From assembly GCA_029856375.1 (NCBI GenBank), contig JAHQWX010000003.1, positions 1 through 18,856 of the forward strand: a stretch of DNA of 18,856 nucleotides, read 5' to 3'. This DNA comes from Promethearchaeia archaeon (GTDB lineage Archaea > Asgardarchaeota > Lokiarchaeia > Sigyniarchaeales > SOKP01). Shown piece by piece: positions 1-8,125 of this stretch (position 1 is the stretch's first letter; every line of letters starts with the position of its first letter). Under the pieces are notes generated by a model that saw nothing but the letters and a program-made list of their open reading frames with translations, was not told the origin of the DNA and did no database searches. Made by a program: the position numbers and the translations under genes.

Positions 1-1218
1 TGGAAATTTTTGTATGGGATAGTTTATATGTGGCTCGATGTATTCGGTCCATCTCTGCTTATTTTTTTGAGTGCGCTTTCAGTAGTATTCTCAATTACCA
101 AAAAGAAAGGAAAATTACCAGAGCATGTAGTCCGAAATCGCATTTTCATGCGAGGAGTCTTAATTATGCTGGTGGGAACCCTTTACACTCTCGTTTCTAA
201 TCTTTGGTATATACCGAACTTAACATTACCATTTAATTTATACGGATGGAACATCTTAACCTTTATTGGACTTTCTCAAATAGCTACTTATTATGCATGC
301 AAACTATCTGAACCCGGTAGAATTTTTGTAGGATTTATAATACTTTTATTCTCGCCATCACTACGAATGGGATTAACCGAGATGATACTATTAGAACAAG
401 GAATAAATCCTGATATATGGTGGGTTCAATTAGGTATTAATACCGATATTGAAGGGACGGTACCTCCATTAATTAAGTCAAATGCTGATCTAAATTCATT
501 TGCGAGTATTATGTATTTTATTCTTTTTTCACCAACCCCTCACACTCCACCGTTTCCTTGGGTTTCAATTTGCTTAATCTCGTCCATTTGGGGCGAATGG
601 TTAGCTGAAGCGATGCATAAAGGTACGAATAGAGCATATAAGGATTTTCATAAAAGAATTACAAAATGGGGAATATTTTTCGTTTTAATAGGAATTACTT
701 TTGGTATAGAGTTATTAACGGAAGACACCGCGCGTTTAGAATATCTTGATGTAGGTCTTTATACTATTGCAAATTGGCAACCAATCATACACTTTCCAGG
801 AATGTTCCGTTTTTTAATACACGGGGAACCAAGCAATATGATTTATTTAATGGGTATGGCGCTGTTAATTTTATCAATTTTCTTTTACTTAGTAGATCTT
901 AAGAACTGGACGAATAAACTTACGGATGTCGTTATGTATTACGGAAAAGTATCTTTAAGCTTGTTTCTAATTCATTACATGCTATACTTCTTCTTTCCTA
1001 ATAGTCTCGACTTACCATTCTTTATTTTCGCAATCTTCGGGTATTGGTCGTTTCTGGGGTTTTTAATGTACATCTGGATCGAATTTGGGGATGGAAAAGG
1101 GAGTCCGGAGTGGATTATAATCCAAATGGGACGAACCGCAGATAAGGGTGAAGATAAAGTAAAGCAAGTTATAAAAAAGCTCCAACCAGAGCATAAGCGC
1201 CCTCCAAAAGACGGATAA
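1..1218 (+). CDS. DUF1624/HGSNAT-like membrane acyltransferase, 5' end cut by window edge
   Basis: The reading frame is open back to base 1, so the true start lies outside the window; the TTG at 10 is only the first possible start inside it. The visible part is about 405 residues with roughly eight to ten hydrophobic segments. Features that recall the heparan-alpha-glucosaminide N-acetyltransferase/DUF1624 family are an FGPSLLIFLSALS segment near the front, WNILTFIGLSQI in a following helix, a GEWL turn after a helix near residue 195, and YGKVSLSLFLIHY in a late helix, typical of membrane acyltransferases. The tail is basic and probably cytoplasmic. The family moves acyl groups across membranes to sugars; the substrate here is unknown. 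The missing N-terminus probably carries the family's first helix with its histidine. The gene ends 8 bp from the stop of the convergent TPR gene. Confidence 0.6.
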   Translation, partial: WKFLYGIVYMWLDVFGPSLLIFLSALSVVFSITKKKGKLPEHVVRNRIFMRGVLIMLVGTLYTLVSNLWYIPNLTLPFNLYGWNILTFIGLSQIATYYACKLSEPGRIFVGFIILLFSPSLRMGLTEMILLEQGINPDIWWVQLGINTDIEGTVPPLIKSNADLNSFASIMYFILFSPTPHTPPFPWVSICLISSIWGEWLAEAMHKGTNRAYKDFHKRITKWGIFFVLIGITFGIELLTEDTARLEYLDVGLYTIANWQPIIHFPGMFRFLIHGEPSNMIYLMGMALLILSIFFYLVDLKNWTNKLTDVVMYYGKVSLSLFLIHYMLYFFFPNSLDLPFFIFAIFGYWSFLGFLMYIWIEFGDGKGSPEWIIIQMGRTADKGEDKVKQVIKKLQPEHKRPPKDG

Positions 1219-1226
1219 TTTATTAA

Positions 1227-2666
1227 TTAACTGATTTTTTGTATTCTCTCTTTTATTTGATTTTGTTTCTCTTCGTTATTTAGAGTCTCATAAATTTTTA
1301 AAGCGTTTCCTAAATGAATTAAGGCGCTATCTGGGGTATCAATTTTCTCGTAAACATCAGCTAATTTTTCGTAAATTTCAGCCGTTTCTTTTAAATAATT
1401 ATTTCTTGAATACAAATCCAAAGCAAGTTCAAAATGATTTATCGCAGTATCGCAAGAATCAAGAATACTGAAATAAATGTTGCCAATATTTGTTTTGATA
1501 TCAGCTTCTTTAGTCTCTTCCCCTCGGTCTTTATAAATTGCTTCCGCTTGTTGGAAATAATGTAAAGCTTCCTTATCATTACCATTTATGTAAAAAAAGT
1601 TAGCAAGATCAACCAAAACGAGAGCTTCCTCTGGCCTTGGACCCATTTTAAATGTTCTGATTGAATCTAATGCTTGATTTAGATATTTTTTTGATAGTGT
1701 GTTATCGTTCCATACTAAATTAATTAATCCTAATAGCCTGTAATTTTCCCAACTGAGAAGCGCTGCATCGTAATCACTAATTTTTTCTCTAATTGCATCA
1801 AGCAGGATTTGAGCGTTATTCATATATCCATTCGCTAATTTAAAGTAATTTTCGCCAAGTAGGTAATACAATTTTCCAAATTTCGAAGTGGCAATGATTT
1901 CTCCAATAATATCGTTTTGATTTCTAAAAAATTGAATGTTTTCAGTTAAAAACTTATAAGCTCTCGTAAAGTTTTGTAGTCTAAAATACACCTCAATCAA
2001 ATTACTAGATGTTTGCCTATATTCCATAAAAAAACCATTTTGTCTTGAAATTTCAAGAGCATTTGAATAGAAGTCATAAGCCTTTTCTATATTCTCCAGC
2101 AATAAATATACATTTCCGAGATTGTTTAGAACTTTTACATAATTTAGGTTATCTCTGCTTCTTTGAAAAATATTCATAGCCTTTTCGTAATTATTTAATG
2201 AATCGTCTAAATAGCCCAATTCTTCGTAAATTAATCCTAAGTCGTTATATACTAACGCTGTTTTTTCCAGATCTCCTAAACTTTTAAAATTTTCTAATGC
2301 TGTTTCAAACATTTTTGATGCATTTTGTAGGTCTCTATTTATAAAATAAAGTGCTGCTTTCTCAAGAAGCAATTCACCTACTTCTTCTCCAGATTCTTGC
2401 CCATCATATATCTTAGAATCTATATCTGCAAGCTCTTGGTCATAATTTAAGGTTATGAGAGATTCCTCCTTTTCTTGCGAAGAAGATAAAAGACTTAGAA
2501 TATCTAGTTGCTCAATTGAAAATGATGCCAATTTTTCTTCGCTAATGCTTCCGAATTCTGGGATCTCATCTATTCCCACAATAAGGGGTTTCCCACAATT
2601 ATGGCAAAATTTTTGCCCTTCTTCAACATCCATACCGCAGTGCGGACAAATTTCAGAGTTGCTCAT
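1227..2666 (-). CDS. Zinc-ribbon TPR protein
   Basis: This 479-residue soluble protein starts at an ATG. An N-terminal zinc ribbon has two CxxC knuckles (Cys7/Cys10 and Cys21/Cys24). A short acidic linker follows, and from about residue 95 to the end there are tandem tetratricopeptide repeats. Typical repeat cores include ALVYNDLGLIYEELGYLDDS, VKVLNNLGNVYLLLENIEKA and TNIGNIYFSILDSCDTAINH. TPR arrays act as protein-binding scaffolds; no catalytic motif is visible and the partner is unknown. It lies 15 bp downstream of another TPR gene on the same strand, so the two are probably co-transcribed and may share a complex. Zinc-ribbon/TPR fusions of this style are frequent in Asgard archaea. Confidence 0.75.
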   Translation of the reverse strand: MSNSEICPHCGMDVEEGQKFCHNCGKPLIVGIDEIPEFGSISEEKLASFSIEQLDILSLLSSSQEKEESLITLNYDQELADIDSKIYDGQESGEEVGELLLEKAALYFINRDLQNASKMFETALENFKSLGDLEKTALVYNDLGLIYEELGYLDDSLNNYEKAMNIFQRSRDNLNYVKVLNNLGNVYLLLENIEKAYDFYSNALEISRQNGFFMEYRQTSSNLIEVYFRLQNFTRAYKFLTENIQFFRNQNDIIGEIIATSKFGKLYYLLGENYFKLANGYMNNAQILLDAIREKISDYDAALLSWENYRLLGLINLVWNDNTLSKKYLNQALDSIRTFKMGPRPEEALVLVDLANFFYINGNDKEALHYFQQAEAIYKDRGEETKEADIKTNIGNIYFSILDSCDTAINHFELALDLYSRNNYLKETAEIYEKLADVYEKIDTPDSALIHLGNALKIYETLNNEEKQNQIKERIQKIS

Positions 2667-2681
2667 AATTCCTATATTTTT

Positions 2682-3602
2682 TTAATCCAATTCTGATTCG
2701 TATTTTTGCAACATTATATTTATTTCTTCATTATTTAACCCAATTGCATTTAGTAATATTTTCAATTGCTCGATAGCGTTATTTGCACTTACTTTTTTTG
2801 CAACGCTAAGGCTTTTAATAAATTCTTGGGTAGCTTTTTTCAATTTATTTTGTCGAACATACAATTCGCCCACTAAAGACGGTCCCTTTATGATAGATTC
2901 AACGATATTTGCTTCGTTTGCTATATTTATTCCTTTCTTAAAATGCGAAAGCGCCTCATCGTACATCTCTAATTTATTATAAAGGATTCCTAAATTGAAA
3001 TGAGTGTTTATTATAGCTCGTACATCCTGTAGCTGTTCGAAAGCTTCGAGCGCTTTTAAATATAATTCTATCATTACATCCCATTTTTCTTGAACCTCGT
3101 AGATTTGTATAATATTCGATATGCTATCTAAAAAGTCTTCTAATCGATTTTCTTTACTGCTTAATTCCGCGCAATTCAAAAAAACATCTACTGCTTTATC
3201 TAATTCGTTTAACTTCATTAAATTAAGCCCAATTCCTTTTAAGCAAACAATTTGCTCTCGTTTTTGAAACAATCTTTCAGAAATTTGGCAAGCTTCCTTA
3301 TAACTATAAAGTGATTTTGGGTAATCTTTACTCAAATAGTAAATTACACCCATTGAACCATAAACTAAGCCAATACCGAAATTATCAGCGCTCTCTTCGA
3401 AATATTTCAAACAAATTTTTAGGTTTTGTAAAGCCTCGTCAAATTTATCGTAATTTGCTTGAAAAAGCGCTAATTCGTATAAATTGTGAATGTATTCCGA
3501 TGTTCTGCCCTCTTTTTTTAAAAACTCAATTTCTTGAGATAATATTGATATTTTTTCTTCCAATTCCTTGTCCGATAATTTGGGTTTGTCTTCAAATGTC
3601 AA
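2682..3602 (-). CDS. TPR repeat protein
   Basis: This 306-residue protein is made almost wholly of TPR-like helical pairs, for example YIHNLYELALFQANYDKFDE, IGLVYGSMGVIYYLSKDYPK and THFNLGILYNKLEMYDEA. There is no signal peptide, membrane segment or zinc ribbon. The only plausible start is a TTG at 3602: an in-frame stop sits two codons upstream, and the next in-frame ATG lies well inside the repeats. No good Shine-Dalgarno sequence precedes it. It is the first gene of a two-gene unit with the zinc-ribbon TPR gene. It most likely acts as a protein-interaction scaffold; the partner is unknown. Confidence 0.72.
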   Translation of the reverse strand: MTFEDKPKLSDKELEEKISILSQEIEFLKKEGRTSEYIHNLYELALFQANYDKFDEALQNLKICLKYFEESADNFGIGLVYGSMGVIYYLSKDYPKSLYSYKEACQISERLFQKREQIVCLKGIGLNLMKLNELDKAVDVFLNCAELSSKENRLEDFLDSISNIIQIYEVQEKWDVMIELYLKALEAFEQLQDVRAIINTHFNLGILYNKLEMYDEALSHFKKGINIANEANIVESIIKGPSLVGELYVRQNKLKKATQEFIKSLSVAKKVSANNAIEQLKILLNAIGLNNEEINIMLQKYESELD

Positions 3603-3670
3603 GGCTTAAATCTAAGTTTCTCAAATCTTTAAGAATATAATATTGATTAAAAATATAAAAACATCAATCT

Positions 3671-3700
3671 ATAATATATTTGTTGATTTAAATTAGAGGT
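3671..3700 (+). promoter_or_regulatory. TATA-like box and Shine-Dalgarno of the AmrS-like gene
   Basis: An AT-rich ATAATATATTT stretch at 3671-3681 could be the TATA element. A GAGGT at 3696-3700 lies 10 bases before the ATG at 3711 and is one of the clearest ribosome binding sites in the window. Short ATCAA/TTGAT half-sites surround the box, but their role is unclear. Confidence 0.45.
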
Positions 3701-3710
3701 AATATCAAAA

Positions 3711-4814
3711 ATGAAAAAAGAAGCGGTTTTATGGGAGTCACTAGACAGCAATAAAGTCAAATGTAAAGTGTGCGCTTGGAGGTGCGAAAGGACTCCTGGT
3801 CAGAGAGGATTTTGCAGAACTAGGATGAATATCGACGGCAAAATGTATACTCTCATTTATGGTTCCATGATTTCCCGTGGGAGTTTGGACCCGATAGAAA
3901 AAAAACCGCTCTATAATTTCTGGCCTGGCGCTACTGCCTACTCGATCGCTTCAATTGGATGTAATTTCAGATGCAAGCACTGTCAAAATTGGAATATCTC
4001 TCAATGTACAATTTCAGAGGACGGTAAAAATGGTTTCTACGAAATTGCTGAATGCGAAGGGCGCGGTATGAAGATGTATGAGACCACTCCAGAAAAACTT
4101 ATAAAAGATGTAGTTAAAAGCGGTGCAAAAACAATTGCATATACATATAACGAACCCTTAATCTGGCACGAATACATCGTCGATGTTGCGAAACTTGCAC
4201 ACGAACATAACATATTGAATATTTTGGTAACCAACGGTTATTCGACTCCAGAAGCTGACCAAGAACTTGTTAAATGTATGGATGCTGCAAACGTGGATGT
4301 TAAAGCGTTCACAGATAAGTTTTATAAAGAAGTATGCGGAGTTCAGTCGCTTCAACCCGTATTGGATACATGTGTAAGGTGGAAAAACGCGGGGATGCAT
4401 GTAGAAATTACGAACTTGATTATTCCAAATAAAAACGACGATATAAACGAAATTAGAGCGCTTTCTAAGTGGATTAAGGAAGATCTAGGTCCGGAGACAC
4501 CGCTTCATTTCTCGGCATATTATCCTACTTTTCGAATGGATGAGCCTAGAACATCTTCCGACATACTAGAAAAGGCTTACGACATCGCAGGAGAAGAAGG
4601 GCTATACTATATCTATGTTGGAAATATGAGGTCAAAACAAGGAGGAAATACATATTGTCCTAGTTGCGGTAATTTAGTGATTGGACGCGTAGGCTACAGT
4701 TTTACCAGCCTAGATCTAAAGGACGGTAATAAATGTGGGAAATGTGGGAAATACTTACCTGGATTAATTGGTATTTATAACCCTAATAAGTCTTCGAGAG
4801 GTTTCTTTCTTTAA
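3711..4814 (+). CDS. amrS: AmmeMemoRadiSam-system radical SAM enzyme (AmrS-like)
   Basis: This is a 367-residue radical SAM protein of the PflA-like COG1180 group. An N-terminal cysteine set (Cys18, Cys21, Cys25, Cys35) precedes the 4Fe-4S motif CNFRCKHC (Cys84, Cys88, Cys91), followed by a TIM-barrel-like region containing YTYNEP, ILVTNGY and NVDVKAF. A C-terminal pair of CxxC knuckles (Cys316/319 and Cys342/345) could bind another metal. The N-terminal cysteine block and the IGCNFRCKHCQNW context are characteristic of AmrS, which co-occurs with Memo and AMMECR1 proteins. Neither partner is in this window, and the substrate of the system is not established. The ATG has a good GAGGT upstream. 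The gene converges on a minus-strand membrane protein 34 bp away. Confidence 0.85.
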   Translation: MKKEAVLWESLDSNKVKCKVCAWRCERTPGQRGFCRTRMNIDGKMYTLIYGSMISRGSLDPIEKKPLYNFWPGATAYSIASIGCNFRCKHCQNWNISQCTISEDGKNGFYEIAECEGRGMKMYETTPEKLIKDVVKSGAKTIAYTYNEPLIWHEYIVDVAKLAHEHNILNILVTNGYSTPEADQELVKCMDAANVDVKAFTDKFYKEVCGVQSLQPVLDTCVRWKNAGMHVEITNLIIPNKNDDINEIRALSKWIKEDLGPETPLHFSAYYPTFRMDEPRTSSDILEKAYDIAGEEGLYYIYVGNMRSKQGGNTYCPSCGNLVIGRVGYSFTSLDLKDGNKCGKCGKYLPGLIGIYNPNKSSRGFFL

Positions 4815-4848
4815 AAGGAATGTAAAAATAAGAAAAGAAAAAGAATTT

Positions 4849-5565
4849 TTAAGTGAGAAGATTCGGAATAAGACTTACTCCCCAAATCCAAAGCGCGAAT
4901 CCTTGTATAAAGCATACCACCATCAATATTACAGCAATCGGGGGCCAAGATAAAACTTTAGAGATCATCATCAATGCGTCTATCCAGAATTTGACTGTGA
5001 GTCCTACGATCGCTGCAACTACTAGAAAAATAATTATTAACGCCCACTTTGGATTTATGTACCCTGCAATCCATTCAACAGCCCAATCCGGAATGATCAT
5101 CGATACAATTATAGCAACTGCAGCTCCTGCGAATAGACCAATTATACCAGCCCAAGGGAGGTCATTTATGGGTTTTAAGAACATGATTACTCCCATAAAA
5201 ATCAGCCAAATGCAAGTAAAATGATCAACTGCAGAGCATGTTGCGATATCTGTGCATATTCCTTGAGTTATCAGATTTTCTGCGTATTTATCGCTTGGAG
5301 GAATCTTTAGTATTAAGCCCGTTGCTCCCGCCCATATACAAATAATCCCTAAAATGATACCTAGGTAAGAAAGACCTCGCAGAAATTTCGTGATGTCGAA
5401 CTCGAAATCGTCTGTTTTACGCTTTAGGATGGAGCCTCTACGATTCACTTCATATCCGATCCAAACGAGACACATCATTCCACTGAGGACGACCATAATA
5501 GATTGCGAATGGGCGATCCATTCAAATAAATCTTGTATTAGTGGCCATGGATCTTGAAAAAGCAT
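4849..5565 (-). CDS. Multi-pass membrane protein of unknown function
   Basis: I do not recognise this 238-residue protein. It has about six predicted transmembrane helices (near residues 22-42, 66-92, 112-130, 138-160, 174-196 and 206-230). A charged cytoplasmic-type loop lies after helix 1, and a loop around residues 95-112 holds three cysteines (ICTDIATCSAVDHFTC). No transporter signature, ATP-binding motif or catalytic motif is visible. It starts at an ATG. The upstream gap of 165 bp carries a TTTAAA-like element, so it may have its own promoter. Its stop faces the end of the AmrS-like gene. Confidence 0.65.
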   Translation of the reverse strand: MLFQDPWPLIQDLFEWIAHSQSIMVVLSGMMCLVWIGYEVNRRGSILKRKTDDFEFDITKFLRGLSYLGIILGIICIWAGATGLILKIPPSDKYAENLITQGICTDIATCSAVDHFTCIWLIFMGVIMFLKPINDLPWAGIIGLFAGAAVAIIVSMIIPDWAVEWIAGYINPKWALIIIFLVVAAIVGLTVKFWIDALMMISKVLSWPPIAVILMVVCFIQGFALWIWGVSLIPNLLT

Positions 5566-5680
5566 TTAGTATCACAACTCTACAAAAATTGCAATTTTAA
5601 TAATTAGATAAATCGAGGTTTTAAATAATTATTTGTGTCCATTTTTTGGCACGAGTGATAACGAATTAATAAAAAATCGA

Positions 5681-5707
5681 GAAAAAAAGAAAAAAAGGAT
5701 TTTCTCA
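5681..5707 (-). terminator. Poly-T tract downstream of the zinc-ribbon membrane protein
   Basis: On the minus strand this reads as two T7 runs split by one C, about 35 bases after the stop of the gene at 5731. Its ends (GAGAAAA and TTTTCTC) are complementary. T-rich tracts are the usual intrinsic terminators of archaea. Confidence 0.45.
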
Positions 5708-5730
5708 ATTTAATTTTATTTAACTTATAC

Positions 5731-6318
5731 TCATTTAGTGGTCCAATTATATGGTTTCGGTCCCATAAAAATCAACAGGAGCGCGGGAATGAGAATAGGT
5801 AATCCTCCCCACCATTGTCCGAATACTTCAATGAGTATGCCCCAAATTAACATCCATGGAATTCTCACATCTCCTATTTGCAAAACATCGTTAAGAAGAT
5901 AATCCCAATCCCTAGCAGCGCACTTATCCGAAAATCTTGGTTTAATTATTATGAAGGAAAACACTATTGTAACTATACCACCAACGATATACCAGATTTC
6001 CACACCAGGCAAATAAGTTAATATATTGGGGTACTGTGCAACTAATGCTAATATTTGCCCTAACCAAACAAATCCCCATATTAAATATATTATTCCATCA
6101 ATGATTCCAATAATCCAAGCCCACTTTCCGAGTTCGGACACAAAATTTTCAACGCTTGGCCAATTAGGATGAGCTTCTTCTTTAACTTTTGGTTTTACTT
6201 CTTTCTCTTTTTCTTTCGTTTTAGGTTTTGCTTTTGTTTTTGATTCATACCCACATTTCTCGCAAATTTTGCTTTCGCCCATTTCAGCTCCACATTCTGG
6301 GCAGAATTTAGATGACAT
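5731..6318 (-). CDS. Zinc-ribbon membrane protein of unknown function
   Basis: This 195-residue protein begins with a zinc ribbon (Cys6, Cys9, Cys19, Cys22), followed by a strongly lysine/glutamate-rich linker (about residues 26-48). About four hydrophobic helices follow (near residues 66-90, 104-125, 150-166 and 168-188). I chose the ATG at 6318 over an upstream in-frame GTG at 6330 because the ribbon then starts at the usual distance from the N-terminus (MSSKFCPECG). The architecture suggests a cytoplasmic metal-binding head tethered to the membrane. No enzymatic motif is seen. The organisation is shared by many Asgard and other archaeal proteins with no known function. Confidence 0.68.
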   Translation of the reverse strand: MSSKFCPECGAEMGESKICEKCGYESKTKAKPKTKEKEKEVKPKVKEEAHPNWPSVENFVSELGKWAWIIGIIDGIIYLIWGFVWLGQILALVAQYPNILTYLPGVEIWYIVGGIVTIVFSFIIIKPRFSDKCAARDWDYLLNDVLQIGDVRIPWMLIWGILIEVFGQWWGGLPILIPALLLIFMGPKPYNWTTK

Positions 6319-6426
6319 TATTTTTCGCACTTTTTTTTTAAAAATAATTCTATTATAATTTAATCTAAAGGTCGCTGTTTTAATTAATTTTATGCAAATA
6401 AAAAGGAATGCGAAATTTGATGTAAT

Positions 6427-8103
6427 TTAAAAGAAAATCGTCCTTTTTATGTGGTCTAAATATTCTTTAATTTCCTTTTTCTTTTGAGTTTCGTCCCAAC
6501 CATATTCTTTAGCCATTATATCTGCTACCTTTTCTGCAACGGTATTCTGCTTTTTGTGATGAATCCTTAATGCCATTTCTGTACGTCTACAAACTAAATC
6601 CATTAAATGAGGCGCCTGCTCGTTCTTAAGTATGTACAAAATTTCTCCCACTGTAAAAGGATGTTCGCTTATTATGCGTTCTTTGAGTTTCGAATCGTTA
6701 ATTTCCATATCAATTATTTTCTTTGCCCCCTCTCCGTATTGCTGATAGAGATGCTCTAATATGTCTTGGTCGAGGTTAGGTTTGGTTTCACTTAAGTATT
6801 TTTCCCAATCTTCTTTATCTAAACCGATTACAAACATCTGTTTCGAAAAATTCTTCTTTCTTTTGATTCCGCGAAACACTTCCCTTTGTTCAAGTTCTTT
6901 CATTAAATCCTCAGCCATTTTTCTGAAAGTAGTTAGTTTTCCACCGGTTATTGTCAACAATCCGTCCTTTGACCAGAAGATTAAATGTGTTCTCGAAACC
7001 GAACTTTCAGATTTTCCCTTTTGCATAACTAATGGTCTTGCTCCAGCGTATGTTGAAATAATGTGTTCGTAATCTAACTTCGCGTCCGGAAATACTTCTT
7101 TTACTGACCTAATTAAATAATCTGCGTCTTCCTTCGTGCAATAAGGATTAGCGAGATTTCCTTTATAATCCGTATCTGTGGTACCGATCACATTCACATC
7201 TCCACGTGACAAAACGAAGAACACCCGACCATCGTCTATTGAGCGCAAACCAAAAGCGTTTATATTTTGAATATTTTCCCTTGGATATTGAATGTGTACT
7301 CCTTTCGTTGGTCTAATCACGGGTTTTGGTACATCCTCGGGATAAGCCTCAAGGATTTCGTCCGTCCATATACCAGTTGCGTTCACTACTTGCTTACCGT
7401 ATATTTCCAGTTCTTCGTTTTTCTCGAGATCTAAGCACTTAATTCCAACAATCCTTCCCTCCTCTTTTAGGAAGGATTTGAATTCCATGTAATTGATTGC
7501 ATCAGCTCCTCTAATTACCGCTTCCTTAATCGTTTCGATCGTTAACCTCGCATCGTCAATATTAGTATCGTAGAAAAAAGCAGCTCCTGATACGGGTTTT
7601 TCGGATTTATAAGCGGGTTCCATCTCTTTAAATTCCTCTGGCTTTAAGAATCGGTGTTTTTTATAATTTTTAAATTTAGAAAATGTATTACTGAGAAGAT
7701 CATATAACCACACGCCCACGCGCATAATCCCTTTACCGTATTTACCTCCTTCGTGAGTAACAAATAAAAAAGAAAGAGGTCTAACATTGTGCGGAAAATG
7801 GTTGCGTAACCAGTTTCTTTCTGTTGTTGATTCGCGAACAAGCCCAAATTCTCCTTTAGTCAGGTATCTAAAACCGCCGTGCGCCAATTTGGAACTTCTC
7901 GAAGAAGTTCCGGCAGCGAAATCTTGTTTGTCAATAAGAGCCACTTTCAATCCTCTTAAGGCTGATTCCCTCGCAACGCCAGCCCCAGTGACACCTCCTC
8001 CAATTATGACAATATCGTATATGGTGTCTTTTAATTGTTGGATAATAGCATCTCTATTATGGTGATTCCACTTTTCCTCAAATAATTTTTCTCTAAATTC
8101 CAT
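6427..8103 (-). CDS. glpA: FAD-dependent glycerol-3-phosphate dehydrogenase (GlpA/GlpD family)
   Basis: This 558-residue flavoprotein would oxidise sn-glycerol 3-phosphate to dihydroxyacetone phosphate and pass electrons to an acceptor. The N-terminal FAD-binding Rossmann motif is DIVIIGGGVTGAGVARESA (Gly35-Gly42), with the ribose-binding acid at about Asp58. The family signature GTSSRSSKLAHGGFRYL follows. Later family segments include VNATGIWTD, RPTKGVH, VIGTTDTDY and YAGARPLV. The C-terminal 120 residues fit the DAO C-terminal helical domain. The length fits GlpD and GlpA. No transmembrane helix is present, so any membrane association would be peripheral. No GlpB or GlpC subunit and no glycerol kinase of the FGGY type lies nearby. 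It starts at an ATG 22 bp after the PfkB-family gene, so the two probably form an operon. Confidence 0.88.
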   Translation of the reverse strand: MEFREKLFEEKWNHHNRDAIIQQLKDTIYDIVIIGGGVTGAGVARESALRGLKVALIDKQDFAAGTSSRSSKLAHGGFRYLTKGEFGLVRESTTERNWLRNHFPHNVRPLSFLFVTHEGGKYGKGIMRVGVWLYDLLSNTFSKFKNYKKHRFLKPEEFKEMEPAYKSEKPVSGAAFFYDTNIDDARLTIETIKEAVIRGADAINYMEFKSFLKEEGRIVGIKCLDLEKNEELEIYGKQVVNATGIWTDEILEAYPEDVPKPVIRPTKGVHIQYPRENIQNINAFGLRSIDDGRVFFVLSRGDVNVIGTTDTDYKGNLANPYCTKEDADYLIRSVKEVFPDAKLDYEHIISTYAGARPLVMQKGKSESSVSRTHLIFWSKDGLLTITGGKLTTFRKMAEDLMKELEQREVFRGIKRKKNFSKQMFVIGLDKEDWEKYLSETKPNLDQDILEHLYQQYGEGAKKIIDMEINDSKLKERIISEHPFTVGEILYILKNEQAPHLMDLVCRRTEMALRIHHKKQNTVAEKVADIMAKEYGWDETQKKKEIKEYLDHIKRTIFF

Positions 8104-8125
8104 AATAATTTCACTCTAAATAATT

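Noticed and set aside
4853..5224. Plus-strand frame opposite the membrane protein at 4849
   Set aside because: It is antisense to a multi-helix membrane protein with coherent hydrophobic segments; no ribosome binding site and no family resemblance.
7644..7847. Hydrophobic minus-strand frame inside glpA
   Set aside because: It lies wholly within the dehydrogenase coding sequence in another frame and shows no independent signal.
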